Origin: Merdimmobilis hominis
GTDB lineage: Bacteria; Bacillota; Clostridia; Oscillospirales; Ruminococcaceae
NCBI RefSeq assembly: GCF_016901855.1
Contig: NZ_JACJKY010000002.1
Span: 124,001-188,000 of the forward strand
Direction: 5' to 3'
DNA: 64,000 bases
Each line of letters begins with the position of its first letter. Position 1 is the first letter of the stretch. Made by a program: the position numbers and the translations under genes. Under the pieces are notes generated by a model that was not told the DNA's origin, ran no database searches, and saw nothing but the letters and a program-made list of their open reading frames with translations. Shown here piece by piece: positions 45,336 through 54,299 of this stretch.

Positions 45336-45510
45336 GAATGTCCGCCCGGCCCTGCCTATGCCGATTAAGGCAACGCCCTACCGGCACCAGATCGAAGCCT
45401 TCAATTTTGTCTGCGGCCTGTTTGGCCTGCTGCCGGGAGGTGATCGGGATGGCCCAAGCGACGGTGAAATGCCACCTGTGCGGTCGGAGCTTCCAGAAGC
45501 CCGCCCATGA
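45322..45510 (+). pseudogene. SNF2-type helicase, N-terminal fragment separated by an HNH gene
   Basis: 62 codons. The first 42 residues (with IKATPYRHQIEAFNFVCGLF) are the segment that precedes the Walker A motif in SNF2-type helicases of phages. Then the frame runs into the HNH gene and stops. The ATG follows GGAGGTGGG. The missing remainder (Walker A onward) resumes at 45874 after the HNH gene, so the helicase has been split. Whether the two parts can assemble as separate chains is unknown. Confidence 0.72.
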
Positions 45511-45877
45511 GGTGCGCCAGCACAATTTCTGCTGTGTGGCTCATGCCCGTAAGTGGAACGCTGGCCGTATGACGGAATACAACCGTACCGCCAACCCCCT
45601 CAACAAACCGGGCGGGGTGGTGTCCTCCCGCAGAAAGCACCGGGAGAAGCTGTCCGCCCAAGGTGCCGGGAAGGCTTACCGGAAATTTTACGGCAGACAC
45701 GAGCATCGCGTGGCGGCGGAAGCCATGCTGGGCAGGCCCCTGCGGCCCGGAGAGGTCGTTCATCATCGGGACGGGGACAAGCTGAACAACGATCCGATGA
45801 ATTTAGAGGTGTTGCCCTCTCAGGCAGAGCATACCAAGACCCAGCGCCGCGATCCGCAAGGGAGGTGGTGCAAATGA
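45449..45877 (+). CDS. HNH endonuclease inserted in the helicase gene
   Basis: 142 aa. The N-terminal zinc finger (CHLCGRSF ... C-C-V-A-H) is followed by the HNH core HRVAAEAMLGRPLRPGEVVH, then H-R-D-G-D-K-L-N-N-D-P-M-N-L. The core residues are complete. It is of the homing type found in phages. The start ATG follows GGGAGGTGATCGGG, which also encodes the end of the helicase N-fragment. The stop codon TGA overlaps the ATG of the downstream helicase fragment. The insertion therefore leaves both flanks translatable, as is usual for free-standing homing endonucleases. Confidence 0.85.
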   Translation: MAQATVKCHLCGRSFQKPAHEVRQHNFCCVAHARKWNAGRMTEYNRTANPLNKPGGVVSSRRKHREKLSAQGAGKAYRKFYGRHEHRVAAEAMLGRPLRPGEVVHHRDGDKLNNDPMNLEVLPSQAEHTKTQRRDPQGRWCK

Positions 45878-47223
45878 ACATTTCCAGTAAAGGGGCTGCG
45901 CTCCTCATGGAAATGGGTTGACCCGGTACAGGGAAAACACTGACTACCATCGCCATTACCGGCGCACTTTCACAAGCGGGCCGGATTCGCCGGGTGATGA
46001 TCGTGGCCCCGCTCTCCATCCTTGGCGTATGGGAGGAGGAATTTCAGAAATTTGCTGCCTTCCCGTATGCGCTGGCGGTTCTTTCCGGCAGCAGCGCCAA
46101 GAAGCTGGATACCCTGCGGCACATGATCGGCACCGCCCTGCAGGTGGTGGTCGTAAACTATGAGTCCGCATGGCGGCTGGAAAAGGCTTTGACCGCATGG
46201 CATCCCGACCTGATTATCGCGGACGAGGGCCACAAGATCAAAACCCACAATATCGCTGCCAGCAAGGCCATGCACCGGATGGGCCGGGAGGCAAGCTACC
46301 GGCTCCTGCTCACCGGTACGGTTATCACCAACAAGGCCATTGATGTGTTCAGCCAGTATAAATTTCTGAACCCGGCCATTTACGGGAACAGCTTCTATGC
46401 CTTCCGCAACCGTTACTTTGATATGGTGGGCTATGGCAATCATACCCCGGTTTTGAAGAAATCTATGGAGAGCGAGCTGACAGAGAAGCTCCACAGCATT
46501 TCCTACCGGGCAACGAAGGCGGAATGTCTGGATTTGCCAGAAACCACCGATATGATCCGGCAGATAGAGCTGGAACCTGCCGCCCTGCGGATATACCGGG
46601 GCCTCGTTAAAGAAAGCTATGCGGAACTGGCCGGTGGCGAGGTTACAGCCACTAACATCCTCACCCGGCTACTGCGGCTGTCCCAGCTCACCGGCGGCTT
46701 TCTCGGAAATGACAAAACCGCTGCCGTGGAGCAGGTAAGCGCGGCCAAGCTCTCCGCCTTGGAGGACATTCTGGACGGGGCTGTGGCCGAGGGGAAAAAG
46801 CTGGTTATCATTGCCCGCTTTATCCCGGAAATCAAAGCCATCTGCAAATTGCTGGAAAAGCGGGGCCTTGGGTATTCCTGCATCACCGGCGAGGTGAAGA
46901 ACCGGGACGAGCAGGTGGCGCGGTTCCAAAATGAGCCGGAGGTCATGGCCTTTGTGGGCCAGATTGCCACAGCAGGGCTTGGCATTACCCTGACCGCTGC
47001 CTCTACCATGGTCTTTTACTCCCTCGACTATTCCATGTCGAACTTTGAGCAGACCAAGGCCCGGATACACCGGGTGGGCCAGCGGATGCCCTGCACCTAT
47101 TTATATCTGGTGGCCCGTGGCACCGTGGATGAAAAGGTGCTGGCGGCACTGGAAAGCAAGGCCGACCTTGCGAGAACCCTTGTTGACGATTACCGCAACG
47201 GGAGAAATCCCTTTGCTGCTTAG
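45874..47223 (+). pseudogene. SNF2-type helicase main part with an in-frame TGA in the P-loop
   Basis: The ATG overlaps the HNH stop codon and follows GGGAGGTGG. The frame reads SSKGAALLMEMG, then TGA (45919-45921), then PGTGKTLTTIAITGALSQAG and stays open to 47223 (450 codons). Helicase motifs after the stop include VAPLSILGVWEEEF, IIADEGHKI (DEAD-like motif II), LLTGT (motif III), a C-terminal half with LVIIARFIPEI and the motif VI region RIHRVGQR. Removing 9 nt restores MEMGTGKT. Without bypass or read-through, translation could restart at the ATG at 45994, giving 409 residues without the Walker A loop. Confidence 0.75.
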
Positions 47224-47236
47224 ATTTGGAGGAACG

Positions 47237-47653
47237 ATGGATACAGAAAAAATGTTTGAGCTGGCTGACCGGCTCCGGGCGCTTCGTGACAAGAAGGCCG
47301 AGGCCGAGCAGCACTTGAAAGAAATCAAGGCGGAAATGGACGAGGTGGACTACCGCCTCTCCGAGCTGATGGCCGAAAGTGAAACGCAGAATTTTACCCG
47401 CGCCGGAACCATGTTCTGCCTGACGACCAAAACCCACGCTTCCGCCGTGGCGGGCCGGAAAGAGGAATTGTTTTCCGCCCTCCGCGCCGGGGGCTTCGGC
47501 GACCTTGTGTATGAAACCGTCAACGCCAACAGCCTCTCCGCCTTTGTCAAGGAGCAGGTGGCGGAAAACGGCGATATGCTGCCGGATTGGCTGGATGGCC
47601 TTGTCAATGTGTTTGAGAAAACTACCGTGGGCGTGCGCAAGGCCGCAAAGTAA
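47237..47653 (+). CDS. Phage-type protein of unknown function, N-terminal coiled coil
   Basis: 138 aa. Residues 1-50 form a charged coiled coil (LADRLRALRDKKAEAEQHLK and onward). The rest has no motif I recognise. It lies between the helicase and a putative replication protein. The ATG at 47237 follows GGAGGAACG; a longer frame reading into the helicase lacks support. It may be an accessory replication or recombination protein, judging from location only. Confidence 0.55.
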   Translation: MDTEKMFELADRLRALRDKKAEAEQHLKEIKAEMDEVDYRLSELMAESETQNFTRAGTMFCLTTKTHASAVAGRKEELFSALRAGGFGDLVYETVNANSLSAFVKEQVAENGDMLPDWLDGLVNVFEKTTVGVRKAAK

Positions 47654-47674
47654 AAATATCAGGAGGATTTATCC

Positions 47675-48424
47675 ATGAGCGATAAGAACGAACTTATGAC
47701 TACTGGCAGCGGCTTTCTGGCCCTTGCCGACTTCAATATGAACGAGAGTATGGCCGAGGAACTGGAAGGCTTGGAGGGCGGCTTTGACCGGGTGAAGATC
47801 CCGTCTGGCGGTGCCACCATGTTCGAGCTGCCCGGCGACGAGGCGGACGAGCCGGAAATGGTGAAGGAATTTTCCGCTGTGATCCTGCACCATCATCCGG
47901 TCTTGCAGTATTACAAGGAGAAATATACCGGAGGCAGCAACCCACCCGATTGCGGCTCCTTCGATGGCGTGACCGGAGAAGGCACACCCGGGGGTGTCTG
48001 CGCACAATGCCCCCTCAATCAGTTTGGCTCCGGGGAGAACAACAGCAAAGCCTGCAAAACCCGGCGCAGGGTATTCCTGCTGCGGGAGGGCGAGCTGTTC
48101 CCGCTGATCCTCTCCCTGCCCACCGGCTCGATGCGGGAGTTTTCCCGCTACATCAAGCGCCTGCTCAGTAAGGGCAAAAAGAGCAACATGGTCGTGACCC
48201 GCTTTTCTCTGAAAAAGGCCACCAACGCCAGCGGCATTGCATACTCGCAGGCACAGTTTACCATTGACCGCCCGCTCACCAGCGAGGAGCAAATCCTCAT
48301 TAACCGCCTGTCCGAGCAGGTGAAGCAGTACAGCCGCCGCGTGGGCTTTGATACCGAGGAGCCTGCCGAGGCTGGCCCGCTGGTTGACCCGGAAACCGGC
48401 GAGATCGTGGAACCCCTGCAATAA
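47675..48424 (+). CDS. Phage replication-associated protein, possible ssDNA-binding protein
   Basis: 249 aa. A central segment has four cysteines (C-A-Q-C-P-L-N and C-K, plus PDCGSFDG), suggesting a zinc site. The C-terminus ends in an acidic tail (PETGEIVEPLQ), as in many single-strand-binding proteins. I do not recognise a named family. Its location between helicase and DNA polymerase genes suggests a replication role. The start ATG follows AGGAGG. Confidence 0.5.
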   Translation: MSDKNELMTTGSGFLALADFNMNESMAEELEGLEGGFDRVKIPSGGATMFELPGDEADEPEMVKEFSAVILHHHPVLQYYKEKYTGGSNPPDCGSFDGVTGEGTPGGVCAQCPLNQFGSGENNSKACKTRRRVFLLREGELFPLILSLPTGSMREFSRYIKRLLSKGKKSNMVVTRFSLKKATNASGIAYSQAQFTIDRPLTSEEQILINRLSEQVKQYSRRVGFDTEEPAEAGPLVDPETGEIVEPLQ

Positions 48425-48489
48425 GCACTTTCGCCCAGCGGAGCGGGGCCTTCGGGCCTCCTCCGCTTTCCGGGCAGAATGGAGGAAAA

Positions 48490-50409
48490 ATGAGCTATAC
48501 CTGTGCTTTGTCACTGAAAAAGATAAAAGACTATCTGGCCGGAGCCGCCGTGGTCGGCTTTGACTTTGAAACCTCGCCCATCGAGGAATACCGCTCGGAG
48601 GAGCGGGCCGCACTGGATGCCCACAAGGCTGCCATTACCGGAGTGAGCCTTTCCGTATCCGAGGACAGCGGCATCTATATCCCGCTGCGGCACCGGGCTG
48701 GGCGGAATATCCAAAAGCCGGAGGCGGTCATGGACTATCTGCGGCAGGCCGTATTTGAGAACGCCACTGTGATAAAGGTGGCCCATAATCTGGCCTTCGA
48801 GTCCATGTTTCTGTATGCCCTGGGGGTGATCGTGCAGCCGCCCTGCTATGATACCATCGCGGCGGCCCAGCTTACCCTGAAAAGCAGCACTACTTTCCGG
48901 GGCTTGTCGGACAGCGGCCTTAAAACCCTTGTGCCGCAGCTTTTCCATGTGGAGCTGCCGGATTTTGAAACCGTAACCGCCGGGCGCTTCTTCGACGAGC
49001 TTGACCCGCAGGACAAAGAAACCGTCCGCTATGCCTGCGCCGACAGCGACTATGCCCTGCGGCTGTATCACCTGTTCAACGGCTGGTTCGATCAATACCT
49101 GCCCCGGCACCGCCGCATTGTGGAGCAGATTGAATCCCCAACCTCCGTGTACTGCGGCCTGATGCGGTATAACGGCCTGCTCATGGATCGGGCCGCCATG
49201 GAAGCCAAGCAGGCAGAGGCCGAGGAACGGATTTCCGCCATCCGGGAGGAAATCGCCTTCCTGATCGGCGACGTGGAGATCGGGGCCAATGCCTCCACCT
49301 CTGCGTTCAAGAGTTATCTTTATAAAGACCTTGGCCTGCCGGTGGTGAAAACCACAGCCAAGTATCAGGAGGCCGCTGACGATGAAACTATGATCCTGCT
49401 GGCCGCATGGTGCCGGGAGAACCGCCCGGAGCTGACCCGGCTTTTTGAGCTGGTACAGGAATACCGGCGCTGGGGAAAAATTAAAGGCACCTATCTGGAC
49501 GGTTATCTGCGGCATATCAACAGCGCCACCGGGCGAATTCATCCCGACCTCATGCCGCTGGGGACGGAAACGGGCCGCTTTGCCGCCCGGAACCCGAACC
49601 TTCAAAATATGCCACGAAAAGGCAGCGATCCTATCGGTATCCGAAATATGCTGGTCGCACCAGAAGGTTATCAGGTGATGGAACTGGATTACTCACAGAT
49701 TGAGCTGCGCGTGGGAGCGTTTTATTGCCGGGACGCGCGTATGCTGGAAACCTACCGGGGCGGCGGGGATATTCATGCACAGACTACCTCTGTTATTTAC
49801 AATATCCCCATAGAACAGGCGGCGGACAAGTCAGCGGCAGAATACAAAGACCGCAGGGCAATCGCCAAGGGCTGTAATTTTGGCTGCTTCTACGGCCTGT
49901 TCCCCAAGGGTCTGCAACGGACATTGAAATTCAAAGCTGGCCTCGATACCCCGCTGGCGGAATGTGAGAAAATCATCGCCAACCTCAAAGCCGGTTATCC
50001 ACAGCTCTCCTTGTGGCAGGAGGTAGTGAAACGGCAGGCCAAGGTGCGCCGGTACAGTGAAACATGGCTGGGCCGCCGCAGGTATCTGCCGGGCATTGTC
50101 TCCGACGATTGGGGCAAAAAGAGCTTTGCCGAGCGATGTGCCATGAATACCCCCATACAGGGAACCGCCGCCGATATTCTTAAAATGGCAATGGCACGTC
50201 TGGTGGTAGAGTTGCCAGAGTACCCTTGGATTGTGCCTGTTTTGACCGTTCACGACAGCCTTGTATTCTATGTCGCTGAGGAAAAGGTGCAGGAAGCGGG
50301 CGTGCTCATAAAGGGACTCATGGAGCGCCAGCCATTCCCGGAATTTGACGTTCCTCTTGTGGCAGAGGTTGCTACCGGCACCAACTATGGGGAGCTGGAC
50401 GAATGGTAA
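48490..50409 (+). CDS. Phage-type family A DNA polymerase
   Basis: 639 aa. The N-terminal 3'-5' exonuclease domain has Exo I DFETSP (about residue 25). The polymerase domain has motif A DYSQIELR (about 398), motif B RAIAKGCNFGCFYG (about 455) and motif C VLTVHDSLVF (about 586). Motif C has Ser where Pol I has Glu after the catalytic Asp. There is no 5' nuclease domain, which is normal for phage polymerases. It should replicate the element's DNA. The ATG follows GGAGGAAAA. It overlaps the HNH gene downstream by 7 nt. Confidence 0.92.
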   Translation: MSYTCALSLKKIKDYLAGAAVVGFDFETSPIEEYRSEERAALDAHKAAITGVSLSVSEDSGIYIPLRHRAGRNIQKPEAVMDYLRQAVFENATVIKVAHNLAFESMFLYALGVIVQPPCYDTIAAAQLTLKSSTTFRGLSDSGLKTLVPQLFHVELPDFETVTAGRFFDELDPQDKETVRYACADSDYALRLYHLFNGWFDQYLPRHRRIVEQIESPTSVYCGLMRYNGLLMDRAAMEAKQAEAEERISAIREEIAFLIGDVEIGANASTSAFKSYLYKDLGLPVVKTTAKYQEAADDETMILLAAWCRENRPELTRLFELVQEYRRWGKIKGTYLDGYLRHINSATGRIHPDLMPLGTETGRFAARNPNLQNMPRKGSDPIGIRNMLVAPEGYQVMELDYSQIELRVGAFYCRDARMLETYRGGGDIHAQTTSVIYNIPIEQAADKSAAEYKDRRAIAKGCNFGCFYGLFPKGLQRTLKFKAGLDTPLAECEKIIANLKAGYPQLSLWQEVVKRQAKVRRYSETWLGRRRYLPGIVSDDWGKKSFAERCAMNTPIQGTAADILKMAMARLVVELPEYPWIVPVLTVHDSLVFYVAEEKVQEAGVLIKGLMERQPFPEFDVPLVAEVATGTNYGELDEW

Positions 50410-50816
50410 GGCTGAAACAGTTTTCCTGCCGCCGCTGTGGCACCACTTTTATGCTCCGGGCACGAAAGGCATACTACTGCCCGGAGTGCCGTAAAAAACA
50501 CGCCAGCGAGTATGTCATGCAAAAGCGTGCGGAAAAAGACCCTGCCGTGAAGGTGGGCGTTGGAAGCGGCGGAAACCAGCGTGGAAAGAAAAACCATCAA
50601 TTCAAGGATGGACGGAGCCATTACCGGGAGGTCTTTGATCGGGAAAACCCCTATCAGACTTTCTGTGAAATTTGCGGCGGTTCACGGCATCTTGTGGTTC
50701 ATCACATAGATGGAAACCGAAAAAACAATGCTCCTGAGAACCTTGTGAAAATATGTCGGAGCTGCCATGCGCAGGTGCATGGCCTGACAAGAAATTTTGG
50801 AGGAAAGGAATCATGA
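50403..50816 (+). CDS. HNH endonuclease downstream of the polymerase gene
   Basis: 137 aa. An N-terminal zinc finger (CRRCGTTF ... C-P-E-C) is followed by the HNH fold with C-E-I-C-G-G, LVVHHIDGNRKNNAPENLV and C-R-S-C-H. It is different in sequence from the HNH protein at 45.4 kb. Such genes are often homing endonucleases near polymerase genes. It overlaps the polymerase end by 7 nt and the next gene by 4 nt, so it is transcribed with them. Confidence 0.85.
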   Translation: MVRLKQFSCRRCGTTFMLRARKAYYCPECRKKHASEYVMQKRAEKDPAVKVGVGSGGNQRGKKNHQFKDGRSHYREVFDRENPYQTFCEICGGSRHLVVHHIDGNRKNNAPENLVKICRSCHAQVHGLTRNFGGKES

Positions 50817-51241
50817 CCCATGTTAATTTATATAACGCGGAGCGGTATCTCGATCCCACCGCCTATGAGGCCCTGATGAATATTGAACGGGAGGCCAAGC
50901 GTACCGCCTATAAGCCGCTGGTCTTTATCTGCTCACCCTTTGCCGGGAATATCGAGCGCAATACCAGACGGGCGCGGGATTTCTGCCGGTTTGCGGTGTC
51001 GGAGAACTGTATCCCCATCGCGCCGCACCTGCTGTTTCCTCAATTCATGGAGGAAAGCGACCCACAGCAGCGCCGCCTTGGCATCTTCTTCGGGATGGTC
51101 TTGCAGAGCAAGTGCAAGGAGGTGTGGGTGTTCGGCGGCAATATCACAAAGGGCATGGCGGTGGAGATTGAAAAGGCCCACGAGCGCGGCCTGCCTGTCC
51201 GGTACTTTACCGAGCGATGCGTGGAGGTGGTACGGAAATGA
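50813..51241 (+). CDS. DUF4406/DUF7768-like nucleoside-deoxyribosyltransferase-fold protein
   Basis: 142 aa. The sequence FICSPFAGNIERNTRRARDF and PIAPHLLFPQFMEE matches the family whose fold resembles nucleoside 2-deoxyribosyltransferases. The enzymatic role is not established. The ATG at 50813 follows AGGAAAGGA and overlaps the HNH stop as ATGA. Frequent in phage replication modules, perhaps acting on nucleotides. Confidence 0.72.
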   Translation: MTHVNLYNAERYLDPTAYEALMNIEREAKRTAYKPLVFICSPFAGNIERNTRRARDFCRFAVSENCIPIAPHLLFPQFMEESDPQQRRLGIFFGMVLQSKCKEVWVFGGNITKGMAVEIEKAHERGLPVRYFTERCVEVVRK

Positions 51242-52476
51242 GGAAAGCACTGAATATCCCGTTGGAAGAATTTCTCCGCCCTTTCTTCGGGCCGGGCGAG
51301 CGCATCTGCCTGCGGATTTTTGACGATAGAAAAACCGGCACCTTCAAAGGGGCCAAGCTGGAAACAACCCTCTCCGGCCTGCCGGGCCTGATAGATACCC
51401 TGAAAAAGCACAACGAGAAAAACCGGGGCATCTATTTTGTGGTGAACTTCGGCGGCCATGAGGACAGCGAGATCACCCGGATCAACGCGCAGTTTATGGA
51501 GTGCGACGAGCTGCCGCTGGACGAGCAGCTTAAACAGATTGAAGCGTTCCCGCTGGAACCCTCGCTCATTGTGAAAACCCGGAAATCCCTGCATACTTAC
51601 TGGCTTATCAAGGATGGGGACGTGACAGCCTTCCGCCGGGTACAAAAGCGCCTCGTGGCTCAGTTTCATGGGGACAGATCCTGCGTCAATGAAAGCCGGG
51701 TGCTTCGTCTGCCGGGCTTCTACCATTGCAAGGAGGAGCCGGTCATGGTGGAGTGTATCCATTTTCACCCGGAGCTTCGCTATACGCAGGCCGAGCTGGA
51801 ACAATACCTGCCGCAGATTTCCGAGGAACCCGCCGCGCCTGCCGGGCCAGCGGCCAAAGGGACGCAGCAGGGCCTTTCTCTGGTCTTGAAACGCTGTGAC
51901 TTCATCCGGCATTGCCGGGACAATGGGGCCATCCTCCCGGAACATGACTGGTACGCCATGATTACCAATCTGGCGGTTTTTGAGGGCGGCGAGCGGGCCA
52001 TCCATGAACTGTCCGCCCTTTATCCGGGGTACAGGGCAGCAGAAACGCAGGAGAAAATCCAACATTTCCTGCAAAGCGGCACCAAGCCCATCACCTGCAA
52101 GGCCATTGCAGAGAAGGGCTTTGCCTGCCCGAAACAGGAAAACAGCTCCTGCTCCTGCAAATCCCCGGCAGCCCTGTGCTACCTGCCGCTGTCGCTGGAC
52201 GAATTGCGGGAGGCCCTCGCCTTGGTGGCGGCGCAGAAATCCCCGGTGGAAAATATGCGGGCGGCCAAGGAGTTTGTCCGGGAGTCCTTGTATAATATCG
52301 AGCCACTGGATGCTGGGGCCTTTGTGGAGTATGAGCTGCGGGAGCATTTCCGCCTGAAAGCGGCGGATACCAAGGCGCTGTCCGCCTACCAAAAGGAGCT
52401 GCACAAGGCGTATGCCGCCAAGAAGGAAACCCGGCAGGCTGCGGAGGAAACGGCCTGCCGGAGTGGTACGAAGTGA
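51238..52476 (+). CDS. Phage primase, N-terminal part of a split primase-helicase
   Basis: 412 aa. The primase domain (about 1-190) has the segment GIYFVVNFGGHEDSEITRIN, then F-M-E-C-D-E-L and KTRKSLHTYWLI, typical of RepB/AEP-type primases. It is followed by a Cys-rich linker (CPKQENSSCSCKSP). It normally continues into the helicase encoded next. The frame leaves the expected sequence near 52450 and stops at 52474-52476. The start follows GGAGGTGG and overlaps the preceding stop. The frame shift probably separates the two halves. Confidence 0.78.
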   Translation: MRKALNIPLEEFLRPFFGPGERICLRIFDDRKTGTFKGAKLETTLSGLPGLIDTLKKHNEKNRGIYFVVNFGGHEDSEITRINAQFMECDELPLDEQLKQIEAFPLEPSLIVKTRKSLHTYWLIKDGDVTAFRRVQKRLVAQFHGDRSCVNESRVLRLPGFYHCKEEPVMVECIHFHPELRYTQAELEQYLPQISEEPAAPAGPAAKGTQQGLSLVLKRCDFIRHCRDNGAILPEHDWYAMITNLAVFEGGERAIHELSALYPGYRAAETQEKIQHFLQSGTKPITCKAIAEKGFACPKQENSSCSCKSPAALCYLPLSLDELREALALVAAQKSPVENMRAAKEFVRESLYNIEPLDAGAFVEYELREHFRLKAADTKALSAYQKELHKAYAAKKETRQAAEETACRSGTK

Positions 52477-53628
52477 CTGAGCGCGGCGGCCTGCGGTTCC
52501 TTTCCGGCCTGCTGGCGAACCATCTGGCCGAGAATATGCACGCCTTCTATACGGCCAGCAGCTTTTTCTTCTATCAGGGAGGTGTGTACCGGGAAAGCGA
52601 GGATATGGTGGCAGCGGCCAAGGTGCGGGAGCTGATGCTCCCCAAGAGTGCGTCCATGCAGGCCATCAATGATACTGTGGGCCAGTGGAAAATGCTCATA
52701 ATGAAGCCGGTTCAGGAAATCAACAGTAACCCCTTTATCCTCAACCTGCAAAACGGGCTGTATAATACCCTCGACGACAGTTTCAAGGCCCACACCCCGG
52801 AATACTTCTCCACGGTGCAGCTCAAAGCGGCCTATGCGCCGGATGCAGGCTGCCCGCTGTTTTTGCACTATCTGGAAAGTATGCTGGCCGAGGAGGAAAT
52901 CTATCTCATTCAGGAGATCATGGGCTACCTGCTCCTGCCGGTAAACAAGGCGCAGAAATCCTTTGTCTTTGTAGGTGCGCCCAACGCAGGCAAAAGCACC
53001 CTGCTCAATGTGGTGCAGGAGATTTTGCTGGGCAGCGAGAATGTGTCCAACATCCCATGGCAGAACCTCGGCGACCGCTTCAACCGGGCCGAGCTGTTCG
53101 GCAAGCTGGCAAATATCTTTGCCGACCTGCCCTCCAAGAGCATTGACGACAACGGTATGTTCAAGGCGCTCACCGGCGAGGATTTTATTACCGCCGAGCG
53201 CAAGAACAAAGACCCGTTTTCCTTCCGGCCCTATGCCCGGTTCCTGTTTTCCTGCAATGAGATCCCCCGCAACTATGGGGATCGCTCTGAGGGCTTTTAC
53301 CGCAGGCTCCTCATTATCCGGTTTGAGAAATCCGTTCCCAAGGCCAAGCGCGACCCCAATCTGGCGGAAAAGCTGGCCGCCGAGCGGGACGGTATCCTCA
53401 TGTGGGCGCTTACCGGCCTGAAACGCCTGATCGCCTCCGGCTATGTGTTCAGCGAAACCGAGCGGACACGGGCCGAGCTGGAAAAATACCGGATCGAATC
53501 AAATAGCGTTTTGTCTTTCGCTAAATTGTACTGCGTGGCAGAGGAAGAAGGCGTGACGGTACGGGACGACCTGTTCCTCCGCTACAAGGAGTATTGCGGC
53601 AATGCGGGTATGAAGCCGGTGTCACAGA
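52473..53628 (+). pseudogene. Phage/plasmid SF3 helicase (P4/D5 type), truncated at the 3' end
   Basis: About 385 residues of helicase, GTG start overlapping the primase stop as GTGA. Motifs: Walker A VGAPNAGKSTLLN (about 168), motif with IFADLPSKS and the sensor segment LFSCNEIP. From about residue 383 (after GMKPVSQ) the sequence no longer matches a helicase: it reads antisense-frame sequence of a tail gene up to a stop at 53723. The helicase C-terminal DNA-binding part is lost. Upstream of the GTG the helicase frame reads LPEWYEV, the sequence expected if primase and helicase were one protein. Confidence 0.75.
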
Positions 53629-54271
53629 CTATCAGATGCTGGAATACACGCAGATGCGGCTGGCACAGTACGCACAGCCTCGTGTTTCCTATGTTCTCTC
53701 TGCAATGGACTTGTCGGCCCTGACCGGGTACGAACATGAGGCATGGGCGCTGGGCGATATTGTAACGGTGGACGATAAAGACCTCAATCTATCGGTAAAA
53801 ACCCGCGTGGTGCGCCGTCAGTACAATTTGCAGGAGCCGTGGAAAACTGTGCTGGAACTTTCCACTACCCTTCGGGAGCTGGGGGATTCCTCCGCACAAT
53901 GGGATAAGGCCGCTGATGTGCTGGCCTCCACCGATGTGATTGACCGGCAGGAAGTTAAGGACTTGGTTCCCTTCAACCACCTGCGCAATTCCCGCGCCGA
54001 CAGCGGCATGAATTACTGGACGAACTCCGGCTTTGAGGTAGATGCGGAAAACGGCGTTTCCGGTACGGCCTCCTTCAAGGCGGAGGGCGTTTTGGGAATG
54101 ACAAAAAGCCTGACACAGACGGTCTACCCGGCCAGCCGCCGGAGCTATACCTTTTCAGCGCAGATTGCCTCGGAGGATTTGCAGAAAGGCCCCAGCGGGC
54201 AGGTCGGTATTGAAGTAACCTTTGAATATGAGGACGGTTCCACGGAAACGCGGTTCATCGACCTCTTTTAA
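53616..54271 (+). pseudogene. Phage tail protein (endopeptidase-tail type), 5' end missing
   Basis: About 218 residues: VTDYQMLEYTQMRLAQYAQP, then GDIVTVDDKDLNLSVKTRVV and VLELSTTLRELGDSS. These match the C-terminal part of prophage tail-associated (Tal-like) proteins. No natural start is present. The frame enters directly from the truncated helicase, with about ten bases shared at the join. It is followed by smaller tail genes. Full-length homologues carry a longer N-terminal tail-binding domain, absent here. Confidence 0.75.
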
Positions 54272-54299
54272 TCTCTTTTAATATAGAAGGGAGCGGCCT

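Noticed and set aside
45919-45921. TGA as selenocysteine or as a reassigned codon
   Set aside because: No SECIS-like hairpin is apparent directly after it, and TGA acts as a normal stop in many other genes of the window.
45440-45930. Self-splicing group I intron carrying the HNH gene
   Set aside because: The insert is almost entirely HNH coding sequence; there is no room for an intron core and splicing would not restore the frame at both ends.
53594-53615. TTG at 53594 as true start of the tail protein
   Set aside because: The first residues from it translate helicase DNA out of frame; tail similarity begins at about 53616.
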